Positions 55,412-62,273 of a stretch of DNA of 63,924 nt are shown here, piece by piece; position 1 is the stretch's first letter; every line of letters begins with the position of its first letter. The notes beneath the pieces are model-generated. The model searched no databases. It saw only the letters and a list, made by a program, of their open reading frames with translations, and was not told the DNA's origin. A program made the position numbers and the translations under genes. The stretch is from a virus, in the IMG/VR virus record IMGVR_UViG_3300031687_000009, positions 1-63,924 of that record; one strand, written 5' to 3'.

Positions 55412-56224
55412 TTATACGTCAGTATCTGTTATTAATGCATGCACTACTCCATTAGCTGTACCTGTAGTTACCCAAAATTCAAAAGATTGAGCTAAAATAC
55501 CTTCATTCCATACTATTACATCATAACCGCCTAAATTTATAGAACCTTTTGTGTTAGATACATAAACTGGAACATCATAAACTAAATTATAAGCAATAGT
55601 ATCGTAATACTCATAACTAATAGTTGTTACTTTATCATTACCTTGATAAGCATTGTTTAATGTTATTATATTTTCAAATACAGAGAATCCATCTCCTTGA
55701 TGTAGTGTAGTTGCTGCTTGCGTAGAACTTTTTATTTTTAATACAGCATTTCTAATAGTTTGAGGTCTATTTAAAAGCTGGTAACCTGTAGTTGCATCTG
55801 AAGTGTAAGATGAAGTAAAACTAATCACTGCTGAAAAGGCAGTTGGTAGACTTGTTATAACACCATTTTCAGGAACGTTATTATTTCCCGTAGCATTAAA
55901 AACTTGTACTTTTTGACCTACATACCAATATAAATTAGTTATGATTTGGCTTAAACCTGTTAATGTCATTGTTGTTGCATTAGATGGAGCAGCGCTTAAG
56001 CCACCAGTTCTTGCATCATCATTGTAATTAGGTACCGTTATAGTTGTAATATTACCATTAGGTACTGTTAAAGCTTCATTTTCTACATTATAATTATATG
56101 CACCTGCACACATTCTTTTTCTAAGTACAACACCTTCTAATGTAGCATTAGCCGCTACAGTAAAGCTATTTATGGGTGTACCTGTGTCTGGATTTACTGA
56201 AGAAGTAATTGGTATTAATGCCAT
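55412..56224 (-). CDS. Structural protein, 270 aa
   Basis: A protein starting MALIPITSSVNPDTGTPINS, beta-rich and Thr/Asn/Val-rich, with TLEGVVLRKRMCAGAYNYNV and a central TLTGLSQIITNLYWYVGQKV. It lies at the transition between the winged-helix/chaperonin genes and the fibre array. No family recognised; a baseplate or fibre-attachment subunit is plausible. Confidence 0.55.
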   Translation of the reverse strand: MALIPITSSVNPDTGTPINSFTVAANATLEGVVLRKRMCAGAYNYNVENEALTVPNGNITTITVPNYNDDARTGGLSAAPSNATTMTLTGLSQIITNLYWYVGQKVQVFNATGNNNVPENGVITSLPTAFSAVISFTSSYTSDATTGYQLLNRPQTIRNAVLKIKSSTQAATTLHQGDGFSVFENIITLNNAYQGNDKVTTISYEYYDTIAYNLVYDVPVYVSNTKGSINLGGYDVIVWNEGILAQSFEFWVTTGTANGVVHALITDTDV

Positions 56225-56227
56225 TTT

Positions 56228-56677
56228 TTATTTTTTTTGTTTGTTGAATTCTTTTATTGCTTGGCTGTACACTTTGTCTATATAAGTGTCACGCTTCATG
56301 ATTTTATTTCTTCTCGCTGAATAAGGTAGTTCTTCTACTCCTATTAATATGCGATATATTCTTTTTATTAATAATTTACCTTTTTGACTTACTTTATATT
56401 TATTATGATCACCCTTTCGGCCACCACCTTTCCAGGACTTTTCAATCCATTGGTTTTTTTGTAATCTATAAAACCGGTCTTTATCCCATGAATAAAATAA
56501 AGTACCGGTCTTAAAATCTTCTATAGTAAAATATACTATTGGATCTAAATAAAATAATAGTTCTAAATCAGCTACACTTAACTCATTATTCTGAACCGCC
56601 CATCTAGATACTAATCTGTAGTATTTAAGGAAATCAATTTTTAATTCCCCACGTTGTGCGAAATCAGATCTTTTCAT
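56228..56677 (-). CDS. Winged-helix DNA-binding-like protein
   Basis: A 149-aa basic protein. A helix-rich N-terminus (KIDFLKYYRLVSRWAVQNN; LSVADLELLFYLDPI) and the RFYRLQKNQWIEKSWKGGGR wing-like turn, followed by KYKVSQKGKLLIKRIYRIL, look like a MarR-type winged helix. The C-terminal 35 residues are strongly basic. It lies next to groES; its stop is at 56228 and its start overlaps the groES stop. It may regulate late transcription, or may be structural; not proven. Confidence 0.6.
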   Translation of the reverse strand: MKRSDFAQRGELKIDFLKYYRLVSRWAVQNNELSVADLELLFYLDPIVYFTIEDFKTGTLFYSWDKDRFYRLQKNQWIEKSWKGGGRKGDHNKYKVSQKGKLLIKRIYRILIGVEELPYSARRNKIMKRDTYIDKVYSQAIKEFNKQKK

Positions 56678-56931
56678 TACATTACTGCTACAACGTCTCT
56701 TAACTGAATAACTTTGTATACTTCGTCTCCATATTCTACTGGAAAGCCTGATACACGGTCATAGAGTATCCTCTGACCACTTTTAAGAGCGTTTGGTCCA
56801 GAAGAGATAATATTAGCTTGTCTGTATCTTATATCTTCTCTATGCTTCTCTGATAGCTCTAAACCACCTTCGGTTTTTTTAGTAACTTCTACTATTTCAT
56901 CTATAACTATATAATTTCCTACTGCTTCCAT
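56677..56931 (-). CDS. groES: Co-chaperonin GroES
   Basis: An 84-aa GroES-fold protein, a little shorter than the usual 97. I start at ATG 56931 because it overlaps the groEL stop as TAATG; the longer frame starting at 56958 lies inside groEL. It has the first strand (YIVIDEIVEV), the mobile loop (KKTEGGLELSEKHRED), the GPNALKSGQRILYD roof-and-barrel segment and the last strand (YKVIQLRDVVAVM). It should cap the phage GroEL, or host GroEL, for folding virion proteins. Confidence 0.88.
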   Translation of the reverse strand: MEAVGNYIVIDEIVEVTKKTEGGLELSEKHREDIRYRQANIISSGPNALKSGQRILYDRVSGFPVEYGDEVYKVIQLRDVVAVM

Positions 56932-58508
56932 TATTCTCTTACGTTTGAAATTACACAATCAGTTGATAGTATCGTATTAGCTACAGATACAGCATTATTT
57001 AATGCACTTTTGGTTACTAATAAAGGATCTATGATACCTGTGTCTATCATGACCTTATCAACGCCCAGAGTTACATCAACTCCAATGCCCCATTCATTTA
57101 ATGAAAAAGATTTTGGATCTAATCCTGCATTTGTTAATATTTTGGTAAATGGCGAAACTAAAGCGTCTTTTAATATATTCACTCCAGCTAACATACCCCC
57201 ATTAAGTTCCATTTCCCAATCTACAGAAGCAGCATATGCTAATGCTGAACCTCCTCCTGGTAAAATGCCTTCTTTACGAGCTGCTTTAACAGCGTGTATG
57301 GCGTCATCTACTCTGTCTTGCTTTTCTTTTAACTCTACGTCAGTATCTGCACCTACATAAATTATAGATACACCACCGCATAATAAAGCCAAGCGATCAT
57401 TCAAGTGTTTCGTTAAAACATGATGATCTTCTTTTTCAAGAGCAGTTTTTAAATATTCGATACGCTCTAATGCTTCTTCAGATTTTTCCTGAATAACTAA
57501 AACTGTACCTTCTTTGTTTGAGATAGCTTTATCAGCTTCTCCTAGCATGTCCGGGGAAATTGCATCAATCGAATCTCCTAGGGTTTCGTCAAAAACTTTA
57601 GCCCCGACAAGCAATGCTAGATCCTCTAAAATATCCTTACGCTTAAGTCCGAAGCTAGGGGGATCTATGACATTGACCTTAATATTGCCCTTAGCCATGT
57701 TCATAGCTAAAGCCGTAATTGGCTGAGCTTCCAAGGGGGCAATAAGTAGTATGCTACGGTTTGACTTAATAGCATACTCTAGGATGTCTTGTATTTTTCT
57801 AACGTTTGGAATATCTGTTGCGCTTATAAACACAAGGGGATTTTCCAGTTCCGCAACTTCTTTTTCTTTATTAGTATAGAAATGCGGCATTTTTGTAGTA
57901 GAGTTTAATTTAGTTCCCTCAACTACGTCTACGTATGTTTCACTTGTAGCGGATTGCTCCATTGCTACTATACCATTATCACCAGCTTTTCTAAAAGCGT
58001 CAGCAATAAGAGTACCTAACTCTTTATCATTATTAGCAGATATGATGGATACATCATCCAGCATTTTATCATCAACATCTATAGCTTTTTTTTCTAAAAA
58101 GTCTACAATGTGCTTTTTATACTTATTTACACCTTCTTTTACGTCTCTAAAAGAAAAATCGCTTGCATTTGATTTATGATAACAGTCAATAATAGCCTGA
58201 GTTAGTACTATAGAGGTGGTGGTACCATCTCCTGCTATATTGGCTGTCTGTTGTGCTGCTTGCTTCATCATAGATACGCCCAGGTTCTCCACCGGGTCCA
58301 TAAGCATTATGGAATTAGCTACCGTTACACCATCTTTAGTGACATACGGGTTGCCAAAGTCATCTTCTATGATTACACTACGTCCACTAGCTCCTAATGT
58401 AGAGCTAACCGCGTCAGCAATCTTATTTATTCCTGTAATTAATTTATCTTTTGCCGTATTATCAAAGTACAGTGCTTTGACAAGTTTAGGACCTCCGAAT
58501 TGTGCCAT
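56931..58508 (-). CDS. groEL: Chaperonin GroEL
   Basis: A 525-aa, full-length group I chaperonin. Nucleotide-binding GDGTTTS is at 93-99 (Asp94 corresponds to Asp87 of E. coli). Also seen are the apical region with ENPLVFISATDIPNVRKIQD, the GILPGGGSALAYA segment and the DTGIIDP end region. It lacks the C-terminal GGM tail. The gene begins behind an A/T leader (58509-58534), and groES overlaps its stop. Phage GroEL is rare but known (Pseudomonas phage EL and marine phages). It probably folds the capsid or the large adhesins. Codons at about 57540-57780 are C-rich compared with flanks. Confidence 0.95.
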   Translation of the reverse strand: MAQFGGPKLVKALYFDNTAKDKLITGINKIADAVSSTLGASGRSVIIEDDFGNPYVTKDGVTVANSIMLMDPVENLGVSMMKQAAQQTANIAGDGTTTSIVLTQAIIDCYHKSNASDFSFRDVKEGVNKYKKHIVDFLEKKAIDVDDKMLDDVSIISANNDKELGTLIADAFRKAGDNGIVAMEQSATSETYVDVVEGTKLNSTTKMPHFYTNKEKEVAELENPLVFISATDIPNVRKIQDILEYAIKSNRSILLIAPLEAQPITALAMNMAKGNIKVNVIDPPSFGLKRKDILEDLALLVGAKVFDETLGDSIDAISPDMLGEADKAISNKEGTVLVIQEKSEEALERIEYLKTALEKEDHHVLTKHLNDRLALLCGGVSIIYVGADTDVELKEKQDRVDDAIHAVKAARKEGILPGGGSALAYAASVDWEMELNGGMLAGVNILKDALVSPFTKILTNAGLDPKSFSLNEWGIGVDVTLGVDKVMIDTGIIDPLLVTKSALNNAVSVANTILSTDCVISNVRE

Positions 58509-58534
58509 TTAATTTAATTTAATTTGATTTTATT
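58509..58534 (-). promoter_or_regulatory. A/T-only translation leader of groEL
   Basis: The 26 nt between the upstream gene and groEL, on the minus strand, consist of A and T except one C, ending in three AAATT-type repeats before ATG. Same design as the leaders noted for the genes starting at 37598, 38603 and 51284, and apparently the local substitute for a Shine-Dalgarno. Confidence 0.5.
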
Positions 58535-58921
58535 TTAACATTTCCATCTACGTCTAGCTGCTCTACCTCTTTTACCGGTCCAGCTTTTAGATCTAGCACA
58601 AAATGATTTACGTCTGCCAGCAGCTTTGCTACCTTTTTTAACCTCACCGGTTACTGCAGTTTTTAATTTACTACCTGGGTTTTTAGATCTGTATTTTTTA
58701 ACTCCAGCGGCCGTCATACCGGCTCCTTCTTTTACAGTTCTAAAATTACGACCTTTACCTTTAGTAGTTTTTCTAGGTTCTTTACTTTTTTTGCGTAAAA
58801 AAGGTGATTCATCAGTATTGGATTCAACATTCTGCTGTATCTTTGGTTCTTCTTTTACACTAAAAAGAGATTTACCTGCATTTGACTGATTGAAAGGATT
58901 TCCTTTTTGTACGTAAGCCAT
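58535..58921 (-). CDS. DUF6321-type small basic virion protein
   Basis: A 128-aa strongly basic protein. FRTVKEGAGMTAAGVKKYRS followed by KNPGSKLKTAVTG is the signature I associate with DUF6321-type proteins of cyanophages and marine phages. The C-terminus (RRKSFCARSKSWTGKRGRAA) is Arg/Lys-rich with conserved Cys. Likely a structural or DNA-binding component. It is encoded just upstream of groEL in transcription order. Confidence 0.75.
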   Translation of the reverse strand: MAYVQKGNPFNQSNAGKSLFSVKEEPKIQQNVESNTDESPFLRKKSKEPRKTTKGKGRNFRTVKEGAGMTAAGVKKYRSKNPGSKLKTAVTGEVKKGSKAAGRRKSFCARSKSWTGKRGRAARRRWKC

Positions 58922-58924
58922 TGC

Positions 58925-59335
58925 TTAAGGAGTAGTAATAGTATCATCATCTAATCCAACCTTAATCATTTCAGGTGGCTTATTTAAAGATTCATTTGCT
59001 ACGGCACTTGATTCTTTTAATCCACTCATATCAGGTCCTTTTTCGTCTTCTTTAGCAACATTCTTTTCAGCTACTTCTAATCCATCTTCTTGATCTAATC
59101 CTGAACTAATAGCACCTTCAATTCCATCTCTACCTTGAGAAGGATCAGCGTCACTATATAGACCTGTACTTCTAGCGCCTTGAGCTATTGCAAATAATGG
59201 AGATCCGTAGGAATCCATTTTGTCTGATGACTTTTTACTAAACGAACCTTCAGTATGAAGTTCTTTAGAACCTTGATTCATAGTGAATGGATTTCCACCT
59301 TGTGAAAAACCACTACTTTTTGGAAATTTTGGCAT
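58925..59335 (-). CDS. Hypothetical 136-aa polar protein
   Basis: Low-complexity, Ser/Gly/Glu-rich and probably disordered, starting MPKFPKSSGFSQGGNPFTMN. The NPF motif and the start resemble the neighbouring DUF6321-type gene (GNPFNQ), hinting at a shared packaging or scaffold peptide. No family recognised. Confidence 0.55.
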   Translation of the reverse strand: MPKFPKSSGFSQGGNPFTMNQGSKELHTEGSFSKKSSDKMDSYGSPLFAIAQGARSTGLYSDADPSQGRDGIEGAISSGLDQEDGLEVAEKNVAKEDEKGPDMSGLKESSAVANESLNKPPEMIKVGLDDDTITTP

Positions 59336-59344
59336 AATATATAA

Positions 59345-59560
59345 TTAAGAGTTATTGCTCCAATGTTTAGATAAAAAAGTACCGCCTCTTCGAGACTTAG
59401 CATCGTAGCTAGCATCTTTCTTTAATGCATGCGCGTGATCGAAATCGTTCTTAGCAGCCGCCATTTTACCTGTAGCCGCTTCATAGCGACCATCAGCTTT
59501 TAGTTTCTTTTCGTGAGAGTAATCATCCATAGATGATTCTTTGTCTTGGTACTTGTTCAT
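59345..59560 (-). CDS. Hypothetical 71-aa helical charged protein
   Basis: MNKYQDKESSMDDYSHEKKL, then a long helix with several Ala and His (AAAKNDFDHAHALKKDASYD), ending GGTFLSKHW. It has no membrane span. Not recognised; it belongs to the row of small proteins at the start of the late block. Confidence 0.55.
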   Translation of the reverse strand: MNKYQDKESSMDDYSHEKKLKADGRYEAATGKMAAAKNDFDHAHALKKDASYDAKSRRGGTFLSKHWSNNS

Positions 59561-59570
59561 TTTTTGATTT

Positions 59571-59663
59571 TTAAATGTCAGATGGTCTAGCCGTCTTTAA
59601 GGTTTTTTGTTTTGGACCGTCTGTCCTTAACCTTTCAGGCTTTTGCCTTCTGACTGTTTTTAT
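59571..59663 (-). CDS. Possible 30-codon gene starting with ATA
   Basis: Open frame in the 99-nt gap between two genes, with no ATG. The first in-frame codon after an upstream stop is ATA at 59663, which overlaps the stop of the preceding gene as ATAA, the same geometry as the ATGA overlaps elsewhere here. Reading it as Met gives MKTVRRQKPERLRTDGPKQK and then TLKTARPSDI, a convincing basic peptide. An inverted repeat (TTAAGG/CCTTAA, 59597-59630) in the same DNA makes an RNA element the alternative. Confidence 0.35.
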   Translation of the reverse strand: MKTVRRQKPERLRTDGPKQKTLKTARPSDI

Positions 59664-60091
59664 TTATTTTTACAGTTACACTCTTTTTTGCCACACTCAC
59701 AGGGAGCATCCTCGATGTCTCCTAATTTAGTTAGCCTTGTAATGATATTCTTTTGTATTTGAATGATCATAGATTCAAGCTGGTCGTTACGTACTTCCAT
59801 CATTTGCATTCCTGCCTGAAGTGATTCATTCTTATTTCTTAAACTTTCTAGTTCCTCTGGGTTCTTTCCAATGATTGTATATATTACTACTGATAAGGAT
59901 CCTACCATCATACCTACTACAGATACAAACACATCTTTGTTAACCGGAGGTATTTCATTATATGATAAGAATAACAATAGAAAAACAATCAATAAGAATA
60001 TACCCGCTGCACCTAAGTAGTGCCTTAAATCTTTTGCTGATCTGGGTGTCATACTCATATTGTTTTTAAATTTTCTAATAGTTTCTGTCAT
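59660..60091 (-). CDS. Two-TM membrane protein with coiled coil and CxC tail
   Basis: A 143-aa protein. A basic N-terminus is followed by TM1 (about 28-45, AAGIFLLIVFLLLFLSY) and TM2 (about 55-74, FVSVVGMMVGSLSVVIYTII), a coiled coil (about 80-115, ELESLRNKNESLQAGMQMME) and a C-terminal cysteine cluster C-E-C-G-K-K-E-C-N-C. The layout resembles holin or spanin-like proteins, but another holin is encoded at 38178. The four clustered Cys could bind metal. Confidence 0.62.
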   Translation of the reverse strand: MTETIRKFKNNMSMTPRSAKDLRHYLGAAGIFLLIVFLLLFLSYNEIPPVNKDVFVSVVGMMVGSLSVVIYTIIGKNPEELESLRNKNESLQAGMQMMEVRNDQLESMIIQIQKNIITRLTKLGDIEDAPCECGKKECNCKNK

Positions 60092-60104
60092 ATTAAATTA
60101 AATT

Positions 60105-60236
60105 TTATTTCTTCACACAGTTGTTGACCATCTTAGCTTTACCGCCTTTAGTCTTTTTCCCACTAGGAGATTTTTTCTTTCCAACTGCTTTATAACCTTT
60201 CCAACAACTAGGTCCTTTCTTTTTTTTAGCAGCCAT
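60105..60236 (-). CDS. 43-aa basic protein with CWKGYKAVG motif
   Basis: A gene of 43 codons in a 148-nt gap. MAAKKKKGPSCWKGYKAVGK with a C-terminal MVNNCVKK matches the short C-W-K-G-Y-x-x-x-G ... N-C-V motif often seen at the ends of marine phage virion proteins. Two Cys frame a lysine-rich core. Function unknown. Confidence 0.68.
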   Translation of the reverse strand: MAAKKKKGPSCWKGYKAVGKKKSPSGKKTKGGKAKMVNNCVKK

Positions 60237-60239
60237 TAC

Positions 60240-60443
60240 TTAGTACATTTTATTTTTCCTAATAGGCTCAGTTGTTTTCTTTTTAGTTTTTTTAGTTGGT
60301 TTAGCAGCTAAAATACTTTTCTTAATAGCATCAGGTAAATTCTTTTGCTTACCAACTAATGCCTTTTTAGCTGGAGATTTCTTTACAGCTTTTTTCTTTA
60401 CAACTTTTTTCTTTACAACTTTTCTTTTCAATATAGGTTTCAT
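60240..60443 (-). CDS. Lysine-rich, histone H1-like protein
   Basis: A 67-aa protein with about 27 Lys/Arg. It carries KKKVVKKKAVKKSPAKKA repeats resembling the C-terminal tail of histone H1 and bacterial Hc1-like proteins. It should bind DNA non-specifically and could condense the genome or coat packaged DNA. It is not a HU-fold protein. Confidence 0.68.
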   Translation of the reverse strand: MKPILKRKVVKKKVVKKKAVKKSPAKKALVGKQKNLPDAIKKSILAAKPTKKTKKKTTEPIRKNKMY

Positions 60444-60462
60444 AATGATTATTTTTTAAATT

Positions 60463-60648
60463 TTATTCTTGACTTTTTTCCATTGCTTTTTTAGCGAGCA
60501 TCTGTGCGCCTATCTTAACTAGCATAGCTGGTATTACTTTGATTGGACTACCTGAAGCCCCACCTGTTTTTTTACTCATAGTAGTTCCGCAGTTATGTAC
60601 ACCTTTCTTTGTACCCGCGCCACCTAAATTCATTGGTCCTAATCCCAT
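60463..60648 (-). CDS. Hypothetical 61-aa Gly/Lys-rich protein
   Basis: MGLGPMNLGGAGTKKGVHNC followed by TTMSKKTGGASGSPIKV, with a hydrophobic C-terminal helix (IPAMLVKIGAQMLAKKAMEK). It could be membrane-associated through the end helix. No family recognised. Confidence 0.6.
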   Translation of the reverse strand: MGLGPMNLGGAGTKKGVHNCGTTMSKKTGGASGSPIKVIPAMLVKIGAQMLAKKAMEKSQE

Positions 60649-60649
60649 G

Positions 60650-60871
60650 TTATCTTTTTTTATCTTTTTTAATTTTAGCTGCTTTAGCCTTAGCGTTAGC
60701 TTTTAAATACGCTGCTCTTACAGCAGCCTTTCTCTCTGACTCTCTAATGGCAGCTTTCTGTAGTTGAGATAGTTTACCAGTCTTTTCTCTTTTCTGCGCC
60801 TTCTTCAATGACCTAGCATTGTCCTTGTCACTCGCATAGAGATTCTTATTCTTAGGTTTTCTTCTTACCAT
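60650..60871 (-). CDS. Hypothetical 73-aa Lys/Ala-rich helical protein
   Basis: A highly basic, Ala-rich single helix (KKAQKREKTGKLSQLQKAAI; KANAKAKAAKIKKDKKR). It looks like a nucleic-acid-binding tail with no globular domain. It belongs to the run of basic small proteins at the start of the late block. Confidence 0.62.
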   Translation of the reverse strand: MVRRKPKNKNLYASDKDNARSLKKAQKREKTGKLSQLQKAAIRESERKAAVRAAYLKANAKAKAAKIKKDKKR

Positions 60872-60873
60872 AG

Positions 60874-60993
60874 CTACTTCTTGGTATGGCTGTACCCTTT
60901 CTTCTTCAGGGCCAGATGGTCCTTCATAGTCTTAGCAGTTTTTACCAAGCCCGTCTTGCTGTACATCTTATGTACCTTGAATGCTTTTGCCAT
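60874..60993 (-). CDS. 39-aa basic protein, first gene of the late block
   Basis: 39 codons, MAKAFKVHKMYSKTGLVKTA then KTMKDHLALKKKGYSHTKK, Lys-rich with several His. It is the most upstream gene of the leftward unit, next to the intergenic repeat region, so a late promoter must lie above 60993. The frame abuts the next gene with a 2-nt gap. Too short for a family call. Confidence 0.6.
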   Translation of the reverse strand: MAKAFKVHKMYSKTGLVKTAKTMKDHLALKKKGYSHTKK

Positions 60994-61158
60994 TTGTTAA
61001 TGTTTTAAATATAGGAGTATTGTGTAATATATATGTATCTAGTAATCAGATGATTAGAAAAGTCATATCTTATTATGCCCCCATATCAATAGTATATTGT
61101 TGATTTCATTGCGTATTTGACAGATAACATACAATTCTATTATCGTATTGACAATCGT

Positions 61159-61382
61159 ATGTCAATGTGTCATGTATTATTCATTGATATCATCCAATCA
61201 TTATCATATTATCATTATATAGCTATATCGTTATGTTATTATCATATATGTATACATATCGTTAAGACATTGATATGTATTGTATTGTATATGTCATTGT
61301 GTCATAGTTATATTAATATAATATAGTATTTGGTTATGACATAGTGTCATGATATATATATAGTTATATGACATTGTGTCAT
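61159..61382 (+). repeat. Four iteron-like 15-mers, consensus ATGWCAWWGTGTCAT
   Basis: Copies at 61159-61173 (ATGTCAATGTGTCAT), 61291-61305 (ATGTCATTGTGTCAT), 61336-61350 (ATGACATAGTGTCAT) and 61368-61382 (ATGACATTGTGTCAT). The last two are near-palindromic (ATGACA/TGTCAT with a 3-nt centre). A half site TGTCAT follows at 61391. Repeated same-orientation binding sites between divergent operons fit an origin (initiator iterons) or an operator; which one cannot be told from sequence. Confidence 0.7.
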
Positions 61383-61502
61383 ATGATTGATGTCATTATC
61401 ATATTGTCGATATATCTCATTATATCTATGAGATTATTATATATATAGTATTATAGTGCAATATATTCAAAAAGGGACATTTTATATATATGTTATAATA
61501 AA

Positions 61503-61540
61503 GTACGTTACAAAGTGTATATTAATGTGATAATATATAT
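61503..61540 (+). promoter_or_regulatory. Early promoter copy 1
   Basis: TACGTTACAA at 61504 and GTGATAATATA at 61527, start-to-start distance 23. Read as sigma70-like: TTACAA, 17 nt, TAATAT. It lies 20-25 nt upstream of the ATG at 61562 and is identical in layout to three further copies. Confidence 0.82.
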
Positions 61541-61561
61541 GAATATAATAATATAAATACT

Positions 61562-61804
61562 ATGAAATACAATAAAATATATAATTTAATAAAAAATGAC
61601 TGTGAAGAATTATATCACGTGAATGATTGTGAAAACTTTCTAGAAGAAAATGAATTAGATTTAAATTGGTTTTCAAAAAATGAATATATAATATTCTCTA
61701 ATATATGTACAAATTATAATAATGTTATAAAAACATTAAACAATAATAAAATTAAATTTAATGAATATGAAGATTATTTAAATTTAAAATATATAATTGT
61801 ATAA
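61562..61804 (+). CDS. Hypothetical early protein, 80 aa
   Basis: An acidic, Asn/Tyr-rich protein (MKYNKIYNLIKNDCEELYHV; FLEENELDLNWFSKNEYI). No membrane span and no family recognised. It sits alone behind its own promoter copy, so it is probably made on its own immediately after infection, as with small host-takeover proteins. The next promoter copy starts at its stop. Confidence 0.6.
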   Translation: MKYNKIYNLIKNDCEELYHVNDCENFLEENELDLNWFSKNEYIIFSNICTNYNNVIKTLNNNKIKFNEYEDYLNLKYIIV

Positions 61805-61805
61805 A

Positions 61806-61843
61806 GTACGTTACAACTCACATATAAATGTGATAATATAAAT
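61806..61843 (+). promoter_or_regulatory. Early promoter copy 2
   Basis: TACGTTAC at 61807, GTGATAAT at 61830, again 23 apart. The spacer forms a perfect inverted repeat (TCACAT, 4 nt, ATGTGA; 61818-61833), so the element could also be an operator. It drives the gene at 61863. Confidence 0.82.
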
Positions 61844-61862
61844 GAATATAAAAATAATATAA

Positions 61863-62066
61863 ATGCAAAAACTTAAAACAAATCACTACAAATCACAATT
61901 GATTTTCACTAAAAAACTAACTAAAAATAATATTTCTTATTACGGTTTTAAATTAAATGAATTAATAGATTTTAAATTATACAAATTAGATTATGACTTT
62001 CAATTTAAAGGTTTAACATTTATAAGTGATGAAAAATTAAGCGAAAGTTTATATATAAAAAGATAA
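61863..62066 (+). CDS. Hypothetical early protein, 67 aa
   Basis: Basic N-terminus (MQKLKTNHYKSQLIFTKKLT), then a beta-rich body with YYGFKLNELIDFKLYK. Expressed from promoter copy 2, with the third copy beginning just after its stop. No family recognised. Confidence 0.58.
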   Translation: MQKLKTNHYKSQLIFTKKLTKNNISYYGFKLNELIDFKLYKLDYDFQFKGLTFISDEKLSESLYIKR

Positions 62067-62073
62067 TAATAAA

Positions 62074-62111
62074 ATACGTTACAAATCATATTAATGTGTG
62101 ATAATATAATG
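62074..62111 (+). promoter_or_regulatory. Early promoter copy 3
   Basis: TACGTTAC at 62075 and GTGATAAT at 62098, 23 apart. It lies upstream of ATG 62132. The spacer shares AATGTG with copies 1 and 2. Confidence 0.82.
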
Positions 62112-62131
62112 TAAGTAAAAATAATAATAAT

Positions 62132-62272
62132 ATGATAGTAACAGTAAAAAGTAAAGATAATTATAAAATAGATGTGACGAGATTATATCTTCAAGCATTA
62201 GAGAAAACTATAAGTGTAGAAGACTACAAAAAAGAATTAGATTTAATAACAAGTAATAATAAAAATATATAA
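62132..62272 (+). CDS. Hypothetical early protein, 46 aa
   Basis: The ATG lies 27 nt after the -10-like box of promoter copy 3. The peptide is MIVTVKSKDNYKIDVTRLYL then QALEKTISVEDYKKELDLIT, a plausible small alpha/beta fold. It ends one base before the next ATG. Placement behind the promoter supports it. No family recognised. Confidence 0.62.
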   Translation: MIVTVKSKDNYKIDVTRLYLQALEKTISVEDYKKELDLITSNNKNI

Positions 62273-62273
62273 T

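Larger units (their letters stand above)
60994..61561. other. Intergenic region between divergent late and early units
   Basis: 568 nt of very A/T-rich DNA with no supported gene. A 69-codon plus-strand frame at 61117 has only Ile/Tyr/His-rich sequence typical of noise. It holds the four iteron-like repeats (61159-61382), runs of ATCAT and TTATC words (61180-61250), and the first early promoter (61503-61540). The leftward late promoter must also be here but no consensus could be picked out. Confidence 0.7.

Noticed and set aside
56932-56958. Nine-residue N-terminal extension of GroES
   Set aside because: It lies inside groEL. The TAATG overlap start yields the correct first strand of GroES.
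57010-57360. 116-aa plus-strand frame antisense to groEL
   Set aside because: Shadow of the conserved groEL coding sequence; no independent evidence.
61117-61326. 69-aa frame in the intergenic repeat region
   Set aside because: Composition is dominated by Ile, Tyr, Ser and His as expected from random AT-rich DNA, and it overlaps the iteron-like repeats.
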